DNA from: Streptomyces sp. NBC_00620
GTDB taxonomy: Bacteria > Actinomycetota > Actinomycetes > Streptomycetales > Streptomycetaceae
Length of the DNA: 64,000 nucleotides
NCBI RefSeq assembly: GCF_026341825.1
Contig: NZ_JAPENY010000002.1
Location: 1,955,001 to 2,019,000, forward strand
Reading direction: 5' to 3'
Part shown: positions 51,326-59,215 of the stretch, piece after piece
Layout: every line of letters starts with the position of its first letter
How positions within the stretch are numbered: the first letter of the stretch is position 1
Position numbers and translations under genes: made by a program
The notes under the pieces: model-generated
Seen by the model: the letters and a program-made list of their open reading frames with translations, nothing else
What the model was told of the DNA's origin: nothing
The model's database searches: none

Positions 51326-52822
51326 TCAGTCGCGGACCGCCACGCGCTCCGCGCCCGCCTCCTCCTGGATGGACTGTTCCTGAACGGACTTGACGACCAC
51401 GATCGACTCCACGGTTCGCCGCGTCCGCAGCCCCGGCAGGGTGATCAGCAGACCCACGAAGGCGATCGCCGTCACCACCATGAGACCGGGCCGGTAGCTG
51501 TCGAGGACGGCCTGAGGTGAGGAATCCCCGGAGGAGTTCGCGGCCACGACCGCCGTCACGACGGCCAGGAAGATCGCGCCGCCCACCTGGACCGAGGTGT
51601 TGAGCAGGCCCGAGACCATGCCCTGCTCATGGTCGTCCACGCCGTTGGTGGCCTGGATGTTGAGCGAGGGGAAGACCAGCGCGCAGGCCGCGCCGATCAG
51701 CAGCATGCTCGGCAGGATGACCGCCGCGTACACCGGGTCGAGGTCGACGCGCAGGAACAGCGCGTATCCGACGACCATCAGCGCGAAGCCCGCCGCGATG
51801 AGCCGCGGAGTCCCGAAGCGGTCGACGATCGAGCCGACCTTCGTGGAGGACAGCGCCACCAGTGCGCCGGCCGGCAGGAAGGCGAGCGCGGTGTGCAGCG
51901 CCGACCAGCCGAGCAGCGACTGCATGTACAGCGTCACCAGGAACTGGAATCCGACGTACGAGCCGAAGAACGCCATCGCGCCGAGTTGGGCCCGGATCTG
52001 GTTGCCGGAGCGGAGCACTCCGAGCCGGATCAGGGGGCCTGCCGAGCGCTGCTCGACACGGACGAAGACGGTGAGCAGGACGGCGACGGCGAGGAAGGAC
52101 AGCAGCGTACGGGCGGACGCCCAGCCGGCCTCCGGGGCCTGTACGACGGTGAACACCAGCAGCAGCATCGACGCCGTGCCGAGGATGGCGCCGGGTACGT
52201 CATAGCCGTTGTGGTTCTTCTCGCGCTCGCTGCGCGGGAGGAGCTTCAGGCCGGCGAACAGGGCGATGAGCGCGATGGGCGCGGGCAGCAGCATTGTGAG
52301 GCGCCAACTGGCCTCGGTGAGCAGGCCGGAGAGGACCAGGCCCATCGAGAAGCCGGTGGCCGCGCAGGTGGTGTAGATCGAGAGCGCGCGGTTGCGCAGC
52401 GGGCCCTCGGCGAAGGTCGTGGTGATGATCGACAGGCCCGCGGGTGCGGTGAACGCCGCGCTGAGGCCCTTGATGAAGCGGCTGGCGATGAGCAGCGGGC
52501 CCGAATCGACGAGTCCGCCGAGCAGCGAGGCGAGCGCGAAGACACCCAGGGCCACGAGGAAGACCTGGCGGCGGCCCAGCAGGTCGGCGGTGCGTCCGCC
52601 GAGGAGGAGCAGTCCGCCGTATCCCAGGATGTAGCCGCTGACGATCCATTGGAGCGTCGAGGTGGAGAGATCGAGTTCGGAACCGATGGAGGGCAGGGCG
52701 ACGCCGACCATCGATACGTCGAGCGCGTCCAGGAACATCGCGGCGCAGAGCACGAGCAGGGTGCCCCACAGGCGAGGGGTCCAGCGTCCCTCGGTCGCGG
52801 AGTTGGTGAGCGGAGAGGTCAT
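51326..52822 (-). CDS. MFS drug efflux transporter (DHA2 family)
   Basis: A 498-residue transporter with 14 expected helices. LDVSMVGVALPSIGSELDLSTSTLQWIVSGYILGYGGLLLLGGRTADLLGRR holds DHA2 motif D1 and motif A, the region most diagnostic of EmrB/QacA-type proton-drug antiporters. The C-terminus is a charged tail (VEQRSAGPLIRLGVLRSGNQ is loop 6-7). The start ATG 52822 lies 85 bp from the divergent MarR start in a gap with repeated ATGCA motifs, so the MarR protein probably represses it. It exports drugs or toxic metabolites; the substrate is unknown. Confidence 0.93.
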   Translation of the reverse strand: MTSPLTNSATEGRWTPRLWGTLLVLCAAMFLDALDVSMVGVALPSIGSELDLSTSTLQWIVSGYILGYGGLLLLGGRTADLLGRRQVFLVALGVFALASLLGGLVDSGPLLIASRFIKGLSAAFTAPAGLSIITTTFAEGPLRNRALSIYTTCAATGFSMGLVLSGLLTEASWRLTMLLPAPIALIALFAGLKLLPRSEREKNHNGYDVPGAILGTASMLLLVFTVVQAPEAGWASARTLLSFLAVAVLLTVFVRVEQRSAGPLIRLGVLRSGNQIRAQLGAMAFFGSYVGFQFLVTLYMQSLLGWSALHTALAFLPAGALVALSSTKVGSIVDRFGTPRLIAAGFALMVVGYALFLRVDLDPVYAAVILPSMLLIGAACALVFPSLNIQATNGVDDHEQGMVSGLLNTSVQVGGAIFLAVVTAVVAANSSGDSSPQAVLDSYRPGLMVVTAIAFVGLLITLPGLRTRRTVESIVVVKSVQEQSIQEEAGAERVAVRD

Positions 52823-52836
52823 GCCGGAGACACTAC

Positions 52837-52878
52837 ATGCGCATGCATTCAATGCAAATGCATTTAATGTCGATGCAA
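52837..52878. promoter_or_regulatory. MarR operator region with repeated ATGCA motifs
   Basis: Within 42 bp are ATGCGCAT (52837-52844), TGCATT-C-AATGCA (52844-52856, perfect 6-1-6), AAATGCATTT (52856-52865, perfect palindrome) and another ATGCA (52873-52877). These overlap both start regions of the divergent MFS and MarR genes, as expected for MarR repressors. Confidence 0.7.
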
Positions 52879-52907
52879 CAAAGCCGATTGTTTGCTACGG
52901 TGCGCCC

Positions 52908-53315
52908 ATGGCGGCGAAGAAGGCCGAGCAAGGGCTCGTGAACCAATGGCGCGACATCCTCGCGGTGCATGCGCGCACTCTCTGCGAGCTGGACCGTGAA
53001 CTGCACCGACACGGCCTCGGCGCCAGCGACTTCGAGGTGCTCGACGTGCTGGCCGAGGGTGTCGCCTCGGACGGCGGCCCGTCCTACCGCGTGCAGGAGA
53101 TCGCCGACCGCGTCCATCTGAGCCAGAGCGCGCTGTCCCGGCTGATCGCCCGCCTGGAGCGGGACGGTCTCGTGACGCGCGGGATGTGTGCGGAGGACCG
53201 GCGCGGTGTGCGCGTCTGCCTCACGCCGAAGGGGCGCGACCTGCACGGCGAGGTGCTGCCGTTGCAGCGCGCGGTGCTGACGCGGATGCTGGCGGGCGGC
53301 GGCGCGGCCGACTGA
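52908..53315 (+). CDS. MarR-family transcriptional regulator
   Basis: A 135-residue regulator. WRDILAVHARTLCELDRELHRHGLGASDFEVLDVLAEG starts it; the winged HTH is YRVQEIADRVHLSQSALSRLIARLERDGLVTRGM with the wing EDRRGVRVCLTPKG. ATG 52908 is used; longer frames overlap the MFS gene. The C-terminal Gly/Ala end is short, as usual. It faces the MFS gene across ATGCA-type palindromes, so it likely represses the pump and itself and responds to the exported compound. Confidence 0.93.
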   Translation: MAAKKAEQGLVNQWRDILAVHARTLCELDRELHRHGLGASDFEVLDVLAEGVASDGGPSYRVQEIADRVHLSQSALSRLIARLERDGLVTRGMCAEDRRGVRVCLTPKGRDLHGEVLPLQRAVLTRMLAGGGAAD

Positions 53316-53418
53316 CCGGGCCGGTCGGCGCCACCCAGGCCGAGGGCCCGAGCCGAGCGCCATGCCGAGCGTCCTTGTGCGCGGCCTGACGAGCCTTGGT
53401 GAACAGACGGCAAGACGG

Positions 53419-53452
53419 CAGGAGCCGCCGGGCGCGCCCCCGACGGCTCCTG
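53419..53452. terminator. Bidirectional terminator CAGGAGCCG-N16-CGGCTCCTG
   Basis: A perfect 9-bp stem with a GC-rich loop between the convergent MarR gene and cbtA. Confidence 0.75.
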
Positions 53453-53489
53453 TTCGTACACGAAATCGGTTGTTCTCGGTTCGGTGTTC

Positions 53490-54251
53490 TCAGTTGGGCT
53501 GAGCGGAGAACTCGGGCACACGCCCTGTCGCAGCGGCGGTGGTCCTCGGTTCCAGGAGCCGTTCGGCGAGGTAGCCGAAGAGCAGTCCGAAGGTGGCCCA
53601 CAGCACGGCCTGGATGCCGATGGACGCCAGCCGGAACTCCCACAGGTCGGTGGCCGGGAAGCCCTTGGGAGTGTTCTCCCCGGCCGGAAGGAAGACCATG
53701 GCGACGCCGACCGCCGCCATGAAGGCCGCCCCGGCCGCGATGGAGGCGTTCCAGTTGCCCCATCCCGGAGCCAGCCGCCGGCCAAGGAGGACCGCGGCGA
53801 CGCCCAGGAGCACGCTCAGCGCGATCATGAGGACGAACAGGATGGTGCGCTTGCCGATCGTGTCGGGATTGCCCACCGCGGGAGGGCTGGCAGGGTACTT
53901 GAGGATGGGCACCAGGTAGACGGTGAGGAACCCGGCGAGCGCGGTGAGCGCCGCCGTCGCCCTGGCTCCGAACCGGCCGATCCGGCCGAGCGCGAAGCAG
54001 AACGCGAGCGCCGCGATGCCGCCGATGGCCACGCCGAACACGAGGACGCCGGTGGCGAGCCCCGCTGTCGACTGCACGGAACGACTGACGAGTTCCTCGC
54101 CGTGCTCATGGGAGTTGGCCGACTCGAAGGCGATGGCCGCATCCACGGGGCCTTCGCCCACAAGGTAGGCGAAGACGAAGGCGAGCACGCCCGCGGCGAG
54201 GCCCGCGAGCATGCCGCGGACCAGCAGGGTGCGTACGTTGACGGAGTTCAT
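53490..54251 (-). CDS. cbtA: Cobalt transporter subunit CbtA
   Basis: A 253-residue membrane protein with about six helices. VRTLLVRGMLAGLAAGVLAFVFAYLVGEGPVDAAIAFE is a CbtA N-terminal hallmark, and LAPGWGNWNASIAAGAAFMAAVGVAMVFLPAGENTPKGFPATDLWEFRLASIGIQ is the conserved central block. With CbtB it forms a cobalt importer found where vitamin B12 is made. It starts 15 bp after the cbtB stop. Both sit behind a cobalamin riboswitch, so low B12 should raise their synthesis. ATG 54251 fits. Confidence 0.94.
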   Translation of the reverse strand: MNSVNVRTLLVRGMLAGLAAGVLAFVFAYLVGEGPVDAAIAFESANSHEHGEELVSRSVQSTAGLATGVLVFGVAIGGIAALAFCFALGRIGRFGARATAALTALAGFLTVYLVPILKYPASPPAVGNPDTIGKRTILFVLMIALSVLLGVAAVLLGRRLAPGWGNWNASIAAGAAFMAAVGVAMVFLPAGENTPKGFPATDLWEFRLASIGIQAVLWATFGLLFGYLAERLLEPRTTAAATGRVPEFSAQPN

Positions 54252-54266
54252 CGGTTTGTCTCCGTC

Positions 54267-54488
54267 TCAGTGGCAGGGGAAGCCGAGCAGGTGCCGACCG
54301 TCGTGGACCCACTCGTGCACGCCCTCGCCGGAGATCAGCGCGGTGGCACCCTGCTCAGCGCCGACGAAGTACAGCAGGACCAGCATGAGAACGCCGAAGA
54401 AGACGGCCCAGGGCAGGATGGCCTGGATCGGCAGCGGCGCCGCGGCGGACGGAGCAACGGGGGCAGGGGCGGCAGTGGACTGCGCCAT
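54267..54488 (-). CDS. cbtB: Cobalt transporter subunit CbtB
   Basis: A 73-residue membrane protein with one long helix (AILPWAVFFGVLMLVLLYFVGAEQGAT) and a His-rich C-terminus, VHEWVHDGRHLLGFPCH, the CbtB motif of His residues that may bind cobalt before transfer to CbtA. The N-terminus is Pro/Ala-rich. ATG 54488 has GGAGG upstream. It is followed by cbtA. A cobalamin riboswitch occupies the leader. Confidence 0.94.
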   Translation of the reverse strand: MAQSTAAPAPVAPSAAAPLPIQAILPWAVFFGVLMLVLLYFVGAEQGATALISGEGVHEWVHDGRHLLGFPCH

Positions 54489-54544
54489 GGCGAGACCTCC
54501 TCGGGAACACGCGTCCCGCATTGTGTGGAGCACTCGACGACGGC

Positions 54545-54640
54545 GTTGGGTCTGACTCACCACCGACTCCTTGCGAGGGGTGGCACACAGGGGCGCGACC
54601 GTGCCGGGCTTGCACCGGACTTCCGTAGCGCCGTCGTCCT
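54545..54640 (-). ncRNA. Cobalamin riboswitch (leader of cbtB-cbtA)
   Basis: On the minus strand, GGAAGTCCGGTGCAAGCC (54624-54607) and CGGCACGGTCGCGCC are the conserved core of cobalamin riboswitches (GGAAxxCCGGTGxAAxxCCGG ... GGTCxCGCC), followed by a variant of the B12 box, GGAGTCGGTGGTGAGTCAG (54570-54552) then ACC. It lies 57 bp before the cbtB start. Boundaries are approximate. B12 binding should shut off cbtBA. Confidence 0.78.
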
Positions 54641-54736
54641 TGTCGTCCCAGATGGTAGGTGCAATGAGGGCTTCGGCCAACATGGCGTAGGACACCTACG
54701 ATGAACCGGCCTCGGCGACCTTGCGAAGGGACTCAC

Positions 54737-55321
54737 ATGACCGTCCGGCTGACCCTGTTGTGCGCCGCCGCCCCAGTGGAACGCGACGTACGTTTCGCCG
54801 ACGCGACGCTGGACGATCGGGCGCTGCGGGAGACGCGGGCGATCGCCGGAACGCTGCCCACGGCCGACACCCGGTATTCGGCGCCCTCGCAGCGGTGCAC
54901 CCAGACGGCGAAGGCTCTGGGATGGGACGCCGTAACCCTGGAACCGGCCCTGCGGGACGTCGACATGGGCAGTTGGCGCGATCGGTCGCTCGGCGAGGTC
55001 GCGGCCAGTGACGGTGCCGGGCTCGCCGCCTGGATGTCGGACCCGGACGCCGCCCCGCACGGCGGCGAGTCCGTGACGGAGCTGTGTCACCGGGTCTCCG
55101 CCTGGTTGGATGCGCTGCCGGAAGACGCCGGACGCCTGTTGGCCGTGGTCGAACAGGCCGTGGCGCGCGCTGCGGTGGTCGGCGTGCTGGGCGCACCGCC
55201 GCAGTCGTTCTGGCGCGTCGACGTACCGCCTCTGTCCACCGTCCAGTTCACCGGCCGGGGCAACCGCTGGAATCTGCGGATGGGTACCGCCTCCACCGCA
55301 CCAGTCGGTGGAGACGGCTGA
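54737..55321 (+). CDS. Histidine-phosphatase-fold protein lacking catalytic histidines
   Basis: A 194-residue protein that aligns with the phosphoglycerate-mutase-like histidine phosphatase family: TRYSAPSQRCTQTAKALGWD corresponds to the SPLxRAxQTA block, PHGGESVTELCHRVSAWLDAL to the conserved Glu/Arg region, and the C-terminus RGNRWNLRMG is common. But the N-terminal RHGE motif is replaced by LLCAAAPVERD, and the second catalytic His region reads VVEQAVARAAV, so both catalytic His residues appear absent. It is probably not a phosphatase. ATG 54737 has GAAGGGA upstream. It diverges from the cbtBA riboswitch. Confidence 0.82.
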   Translation: MTVRLTLLCAAAPVERDVRFADATLDDRALRETRAIAGTLPTADTRYSAPSQRCTQTAKALGWDAVTLEPALRDVDMGSWRDRSLGEVAASDGAGLAAWMSDPDAAPHGGESVTELCHRVSAWLDALPEDAGRLLAVVEQAVARAAVVGVLGAPPQSFWRVDVPPLSTVQFTGRGNRWNLRMGTASTAPVGGDG

Positions 55322-55326
55322 ACTTC

Positions 55327-55356
55327 CCGCGGAGCGGCGTGTGTTCCGCTCCGCGG
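55327..55356. terminator. Bidirectional terminator CCGCGGAGCGG-N8-CCGCTCCGCGG
   Basis: A perfect 11-bp stem with an eight-base loop between the convergent histidine-phosphatase-like and YcnI genes. Confidence 0.8.
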
Positions 55357-55372
55357 ACGACCGGTTCGAGTG

Positions 55373-56116
55373 TCAGTTGCTGCGAGTGGCGGCGCGCCGC
55401 TTGACCAGCCACCACGCGCCGCCGCCGAGGACGAGCAGGGCGACGACGATGACACCGACCACGACGCCGGAGGACATGCCGTCATCCTCCTCGGTGGCGG
55501 TGTTACTGGTGGTCGCCGTGCCGGCCGGCTCCGTGGCGGCGGTGCTTGCAGCGGACGGAGTCGCGCTGGGGGTCGCGCTCGGCGTGGGGCTCGTACCGAC
55601 CGGCTTGGCTCCCGGGGCCGCCGCCTTCAACTCGAGGAGCGGCGCGGGCTGTTCGGGCTCCTCGCCGCCGCTGGGCAGTTCGATCCAGCGGGAGACCTCG
55701 CCGTCGCTGTAGGTCTCGACCGTCTTGAACGCGATCTCCTTCGCGTCCGGGAGCTGCCTGACCTTGATCTTGTGCTCGGCGTCCACCCCGGTCTTGAGGG
55801 CGGCGCCGCCGACGGTGTAGCCGTCGGCGGTGGCCTTGAACGTCCAGCCCTTGGGCGCCTCGTCGAGCGAGACGTCAGCCGGTGCGATGCCGTCGGGCAG
55901 GACGATCCGCAGCTCGGTGAAGCCGGCGGAACTCGACTCCGCCTCGGAGACGAAGCTGAGGGTGACGTTCTCGGCCAGGGCCTGCGGGGTGTCGGCTTCA
56001 ACCTCCGCGTGGGCGGAGGCCGTTCCGGCCATGGCGAGGGTGGCCGTGAGCGCGGCGGCGCCGACGAGCCCGATACGGCGCGTCGCGCGGCCGAAGTGGT
56101 GCGTGGACAGAGACAC
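55373..56116 (-). CDS. YcnI-type (DUF1775) copper-binding surface protein
   Basis: A 247-residue exported protein. A signal peptide (RRIGLVGAAALTATLAMAGTASA) is followed by the mature N-terminus HAEVEADTPQALAENVTLSFV, where the leading His and Glu form the copper site of YcnI proteins. The DUF1775 domain (residues ~45-165) holds ELRIVLPDGIAPADVS and WIELP; then comes a Pro/Ser/Thr linker and a C-terminal helix (SGVVVGVIVVALLVLGGGAWWLV) with Arg/Lys tail. It is anchored to the membrane and probably handles copper(II). GTG 56116 has AAGGAG upstream. The upstream gene overlaps it. Confidence 0.93.
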   Translation of the reverse strand: MSLSTHHFGRATRRIGLVGAAALTATLAMAGTASAHAEVEADTPQALAENVTLSFVSEAESSSAGFTELRIVLPDGIAPADVSLDEAPKGWTFKATADGYTVGGAALKTGVDAEHKIKVRQLPDAKEIAFKTVETYSDGEVSRWIELPSGGEEPEQPAPLLELKAAAPGAKPVGTSPTPSATPSATPSAASTAATEPAGTATTSNTATEEDDGMSSGVVVGVIVVALLVLGGGAWWLVKRRAATRSN

Positions 56117-56840
56117 GGGAACTCCTTGCTGGTGGGACCGGGCAGGCCGAAGCCGGGCCCGGGTGAAGGGACGACCGGACGTGCTCGCGTTCCGGTGGTC
56201 CCCTGCGCACCAGCGCATGCTCAAGAGGTTCTGCCCTTACCGCTGGCGGGAATTCGAAGCGGCTGACCAGTCGTACGGCGGCGGGCGGTTCGGGAATTGC
56301 GGCACCGGTGGGCCGCGGCCGCACCCAGGCCATGACCGCAACCGCGGCACCCCGCACCGTACGGGCGGTGACCAGCGCCGCCGTCACGGCCGCGTCGGCC
56401 CGGTGGAGCAGCCAGGCGACCGCCAGGGCGGCGACGACATGGGTGGCCGTCATGGCCGAGGAGGCGTGATGCCAGGTGCTTCCGTCTCCCTGGGACATGG
56501 CCATATGACTGTGCGCCGTGTGACCGCTCTGGGCGTGATCGGTGCCACCCGCCAAAGTCAGTACGAGGTGCAGCGTGCCCTGCGCCGTGAGCGTGCAGCC
56601 CGCGATGACGGGCAGCGAGTGATGGCGGCGGGCGACGGGCCAGAAGGCGATGAACTGTGCGACGGCGAAGGCGATCACGAGCCGCCACGGCACCGGGCCC
56701 TCGGCGACCGCGTGGTGGGCGAAGGCGGCGAGCACGCTGCCCACGAGTGCGAACATCCCGGCCCGGACGCAGGCTCCCGCGCGGCTCGGCCGCGGGCCTG
56801 AGCCCCGGCTGTCGTCGTCCGTCACGTGATCGCCTGGCAT
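55998..56840 (-). CDS. Membrane protein upstream of YcnI (possible frameshifted 3' end)
   Basis: A 280-residue frame with about four helices in residues ~25-165: GMFALVGSVLAAFAHHAVAEG, VIAFAVAQFIAFWPVARR, IAGCTLTAQGTLHLVLTLAGG and VVAALAVAWLLHRADAAVTAALVTAR. His-rich loops (TDHAQSGHTAHSHMAM and WHHASSAM) suggest metal (copper) binding. It runs 119 bp into the YcnI gene, where its codons turn Pro/Arg-rich and look like another gene's frame, so the true end is probably near 56165 and the frame may be shifted or lack its stop. It is likely a partner of YcnI. Confidence 0.78.
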   Translation of the reverse strand: MPGDHVTDDDSRGSGPRPSRAGACVRAGMFALVGSVLAAFAHHAVAEGPVPWRLVIAFAVAQFIAFWPVARRHHSLPVIAGCTLTAQGTLHLVLTLAGGTDHAQSGHTAHSHMAMSQGDGSTWHHASSAMTATHVVAALAVAWLLHRADAAVTAALVTARTVRGAAVAVMAWVRPRPTGAAIPEPPAAVRLVSRFEFPPAVRAEPLEHALVRRGPPEREHVRSSLHPGPASACPVPPARSSRVSVHAPLRPRDAPYRARRRRRAHGHPRHGRNGLRPRGG

Positions 56841-56913
56841 GGTCGCCCATCATCCACCCCCAGCCCCTCGCCCGTCAGGCCGGGCTGCGGATCGGTTCGG
56901 CGAGCCGGTGGGA

Positions 56914-58077
56914 TCAGTGCGCTGCCGCGCGTCGCGTGACGAACGCGATGACCGCGGCGGTCGCGGCCAGTACCGCCACGCTGGTGAGGGCGATGGGAAG
57001 GGAGAACCAGTCCGCCATGAACCCGATGGCGGGTGGTCCAAGGAGCATGCCGCCGTAGCCGAGCGTGGACGCGATGGCGACTCCGTCCGGGCCGGCCAGC
57101 CTGCCGGCGCGTTCGACGGAGACGGGAAAGAGGTTGGCGAGGCCGAGCCCGGTGATCACGAAGCCGAGGAGCGCCGCCCACAGGGAAGGGGCGAGCGCGG
57201 CGAACAGCATGCCGACCGCGGCCGTGGCGCCGCCGAACACCAAGGTCCGGGTCTGGCCCAGGCGTTCGAGCAGCCTCGTGCCGGTCAGCCTGCCGATGGT
57301 CATGGCGAGCGCGAAGCAGGAATAGCCGAACGCCGCGAAGCCCGGTGTGGAGTCCAGGTCCTGCTCCAGGTGCAGTGCGCTCCAGTCGGCCAGGGCTCCC
57401 TCGCCGTAAGCCGTGCACAGGGCGATCAGCCCGAAGGTGATCACGAGACCGCGGGTGCGGGTGTCCAGGCGGCGCGGCGCGGACTCCGCGGGCGAGGCGC
57501 CTTCCGGTGCTGTCGGGGGCTGGAGACGCAGCAGGGCGCGGCCCGCGAGGCCGGTGACGAGCAGACCGATCGTGGTGAGGCCGAGCAGGTGCTGGGTGGG
57601 GGACAGGACACCGGCGACGAGCCCGCCGAGTCCGGCGCCGGTCATGCCGCCGAGGCTGAAAGCGGCGTGGAAGGTGGGCATGATGGGCCGCTGAAGGGCC
57701 CTCACCAAGTCGACGGCGGCGCTGTTGAAGGCGACGTTGATCCCGCCGTACGCCGCTCCGAAGATCAACAGCACCGCGGCCAAGGCCGGAGCGGAGTGCG
57801 TCAGCGGAGGCAGCGCGACACTCAGCGACAGCAGGACTCCGCAGACCACCGTCACCACGTGGCTGCCGAAGCGGCGGCACAGACGTCCGGTGAGGACCAT
57901 CGTGATGACCGCGCCGGCGGAGACTCCGAGCAGGGCGAGTCCGAGCGCACTGGCGGAGGCGCCGGTCTGTTCCTTGATGGCGGGGATGCGGACGACCCAT
58001 CCGGCGAAGATGAAGCCGTCGAGGGCGAAGAAGACGGTGAGGACGATGCGGAGTCGGGTGAGGTTGCTGTCCGGCAC
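56914..58077 (-). CDS. MFS transporter
   Basis: A 387-residue permease with about 12 helices. LRIVLTVFFALDGFIFAGWVVRIPAIKEQTGASASALGLALLGVSAG is the first helix pair; GAAYGGINVAFNSAAVDLVRAL and GYSCFALAMTIGRLTGTRLLERLG are MFS motifs, and the family matches the fucose-permease-like (FHS) group I know from actinobacteria. GTG 58077 is preferred: upstream codons (NKTTPHN) are AT-rich and atypical, and a TAATAA -10 lies there. The substrate may be a sugar or drug. Confidence 0.88.
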   Translation of the reverse strand: MPDSNLTRLRIVLTVFFALDGFIFAGWVVRIPAIKEQTGASASALGLALLGVSAGAVITMVLTGRLCRRFGSHVVTVVCGVLLSLSVALPPLTHSAPALAAVLLIFGAAYGGINVAFNSAAVDLVRALQRPIMPTFHAAFSLGGMTGAGLGGLVAGVLSPTQHLLGLTTIGLLVTGLAGRALLRLQPPTAPEGASPAESAPRRLDTRTRGLVITFGLIALCTAYGEGALADWSALHLEQDLDSTPGFAAFGYSCFALAMTIGRLTGTRLLERLGQTRTLVFGGATAAVGMLFAALAPSLWAALLGFVITGLGLANLFPVSVERAGRLAGPDGVAIASTLGYGGMLLGPPAIGFMADWFSLPIALTSVAVLAATAAVIAFVTRRAAAH

Positions 58078-58383
58078 GACGTTGTGCGGAGTTGTTTTGT
58101 TTATTAGCGGCACAAAGTCAGGGTAGGTGGGCGACGGAGGCCGGGCAAGGGGCTCTTGCCGGGCTCCATCCGCGGGGCGCGGCCGTCCGGCCGAAGCGGC
58201 GAGGGTGTCCACTTGGGGTGGCGGACAGGGGCACTGAGGCGGGTGACGGTGATCTTGTGGCACCCCCTTGGTCATGGGAGATTCGCCGATTCCGGCTCCG
58301 TGGAGAGGATCTTGGTCGGGCTGTGTTCCGGACGCCGGGAAACGTTCCGGCAGTCCCGCGAGGAGCATGTGCATCGGCATTGA
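58078..58383. other. Intergenic region upstream of the MFS gene
   Basis: About 306 bp. An AT-rich patch (58085-58106) likely contains the MFS promoter, with TAATAA on the minus strand at 58105-58100. A hairpin CCGGGCAAG ... CTTGCCGGG (around 58142-58164, one mismatch) is present. No convincing gene was seen. Confidence 0.5.
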
Positions 58384-58638
58384 GTGATCGGCAGGCCGTA
58401 CTGCCGGACCTGGCGGCGGACCGGCAGCAGCCTGCCGCCCACCGAAAGCGCCGCCCTGATGCTCGCAGCACCCAGCCCCTTCCCGTACGCCGTCACCGTG
58501 GCCTACCTCGCCGTTGGTCTCTTGGCACGCACGGTGTTGAAGACCCGGCCGTCGGCGGCCCGGGCGGTCACCCGTGCCTCCGGTGCCATGATGATCGTCA
58601 TCGGCGGGTTCCTGCTGGCGGAACGTCTGGTCGGCTGA
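58384..58638 (+). pseudogene. Remnant of a LysE-type exporter C-terminus
   Basis: An 84-codon frame whose last 50 residues, with helices PYAVTVAYLAVGLLARTVL and ASGAMMIVIGGFLLAERL, resemble the last two helices of LysE/RhtB amino-acid exporters. The first 35 residues are Arg/Pro-rich and not membrane-like. No start with a good ribosome binding site is seen. It looks like a truncated, decaying transporter gene; a real small membrane protein cannot be excluded. Confidence 0.45.
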
Positions 58639-58713
58639 CGCACCCGCCCGACTCCGTTCACACGCGGGGATGTTCGCCGATCACACGCTGAGATGTCCGC
58701 CGAAGGAGAGCAC

Positions 58714-59169
58714 GTGGAAGAGCAGGTGCAGCAGGACGAGGCGAGCTCCGAGGTGCAGGCGCGCGTCCGGGCCAGTTTCGACCGCCAGGGGCTGATGGGC
58801 CACCTCGGTGCGCACGTGTCCCACATCGCGCCGGGCCGCGTCCACATCGTGCTCCCGAGCCGGCCGGCGGTGACGCAGCAGCACGGCTACTTCCACGCCG
58901 GTGCCACCAGCGCCATCGCGGACAGTGCTGGCGGCTACGCGGCCTTCACCCTGTTCCCCGAGAACACCGAGGTGCTCACCGTCGAGTACAAGATCAACCT
59001 CCTGGCGCCCGCCGTCGGCGACCACATCGAGGCGGTCGGAACCGTCCTGAAGTCCGGACGCACGCTGACCGTGTGTCAGCTGGAGGTGTTCGGCGTCCAG
59101 GACGGGCAGCGAAAGCTCGTCGCCACCGGACAGCAGACGCTGATCCGCCTGAACGGGCCCGAGCAGTGA
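58714..59169 (+). CDS. PaaI-family hotdog thioesterase
   Basis: A 151-residue acyl-CoA thioesterase of the hotdog fold. QHGYFHAGATSAIADSAGGYAAFTLFPENTEVLTVEYKINLLAPAVGD is the HGGxxxxxxDxxxGxxA active-site helix and following strand of the PaaI/Y4-type family, with GTVLKSGRTLTVCQLEVFGVQDGQRKLVATGQQTLI as the last sheet. GTG 58714 has AAGGAG five bases upstream, so the upstream ATG 58693 is less likely. It cleaves small acyl- or aryl-CoA thioesters. It precedes an MBL hydrolase by 46 bp. Confidence 0.9.
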   Translation: MEEQVQQDEASSEVQARVRASFDRQGLMGHLGAHVSHIAPGRVHIVLPSRPAVTQQHGYFHAGATSAIADSAGGYAAFTLFPENTEVLTVEYKINLLAPAVGDHIEAVGTVLKSGRTLTVCQLEVFGVQDGQRKLVATGQQTLIRLNGPEQ

Positions 59170-59215
59170 CAACTCACCCGGGTCACGGTGCTCCGGCCCC
59201 GGAAGGAGGGTGCTG

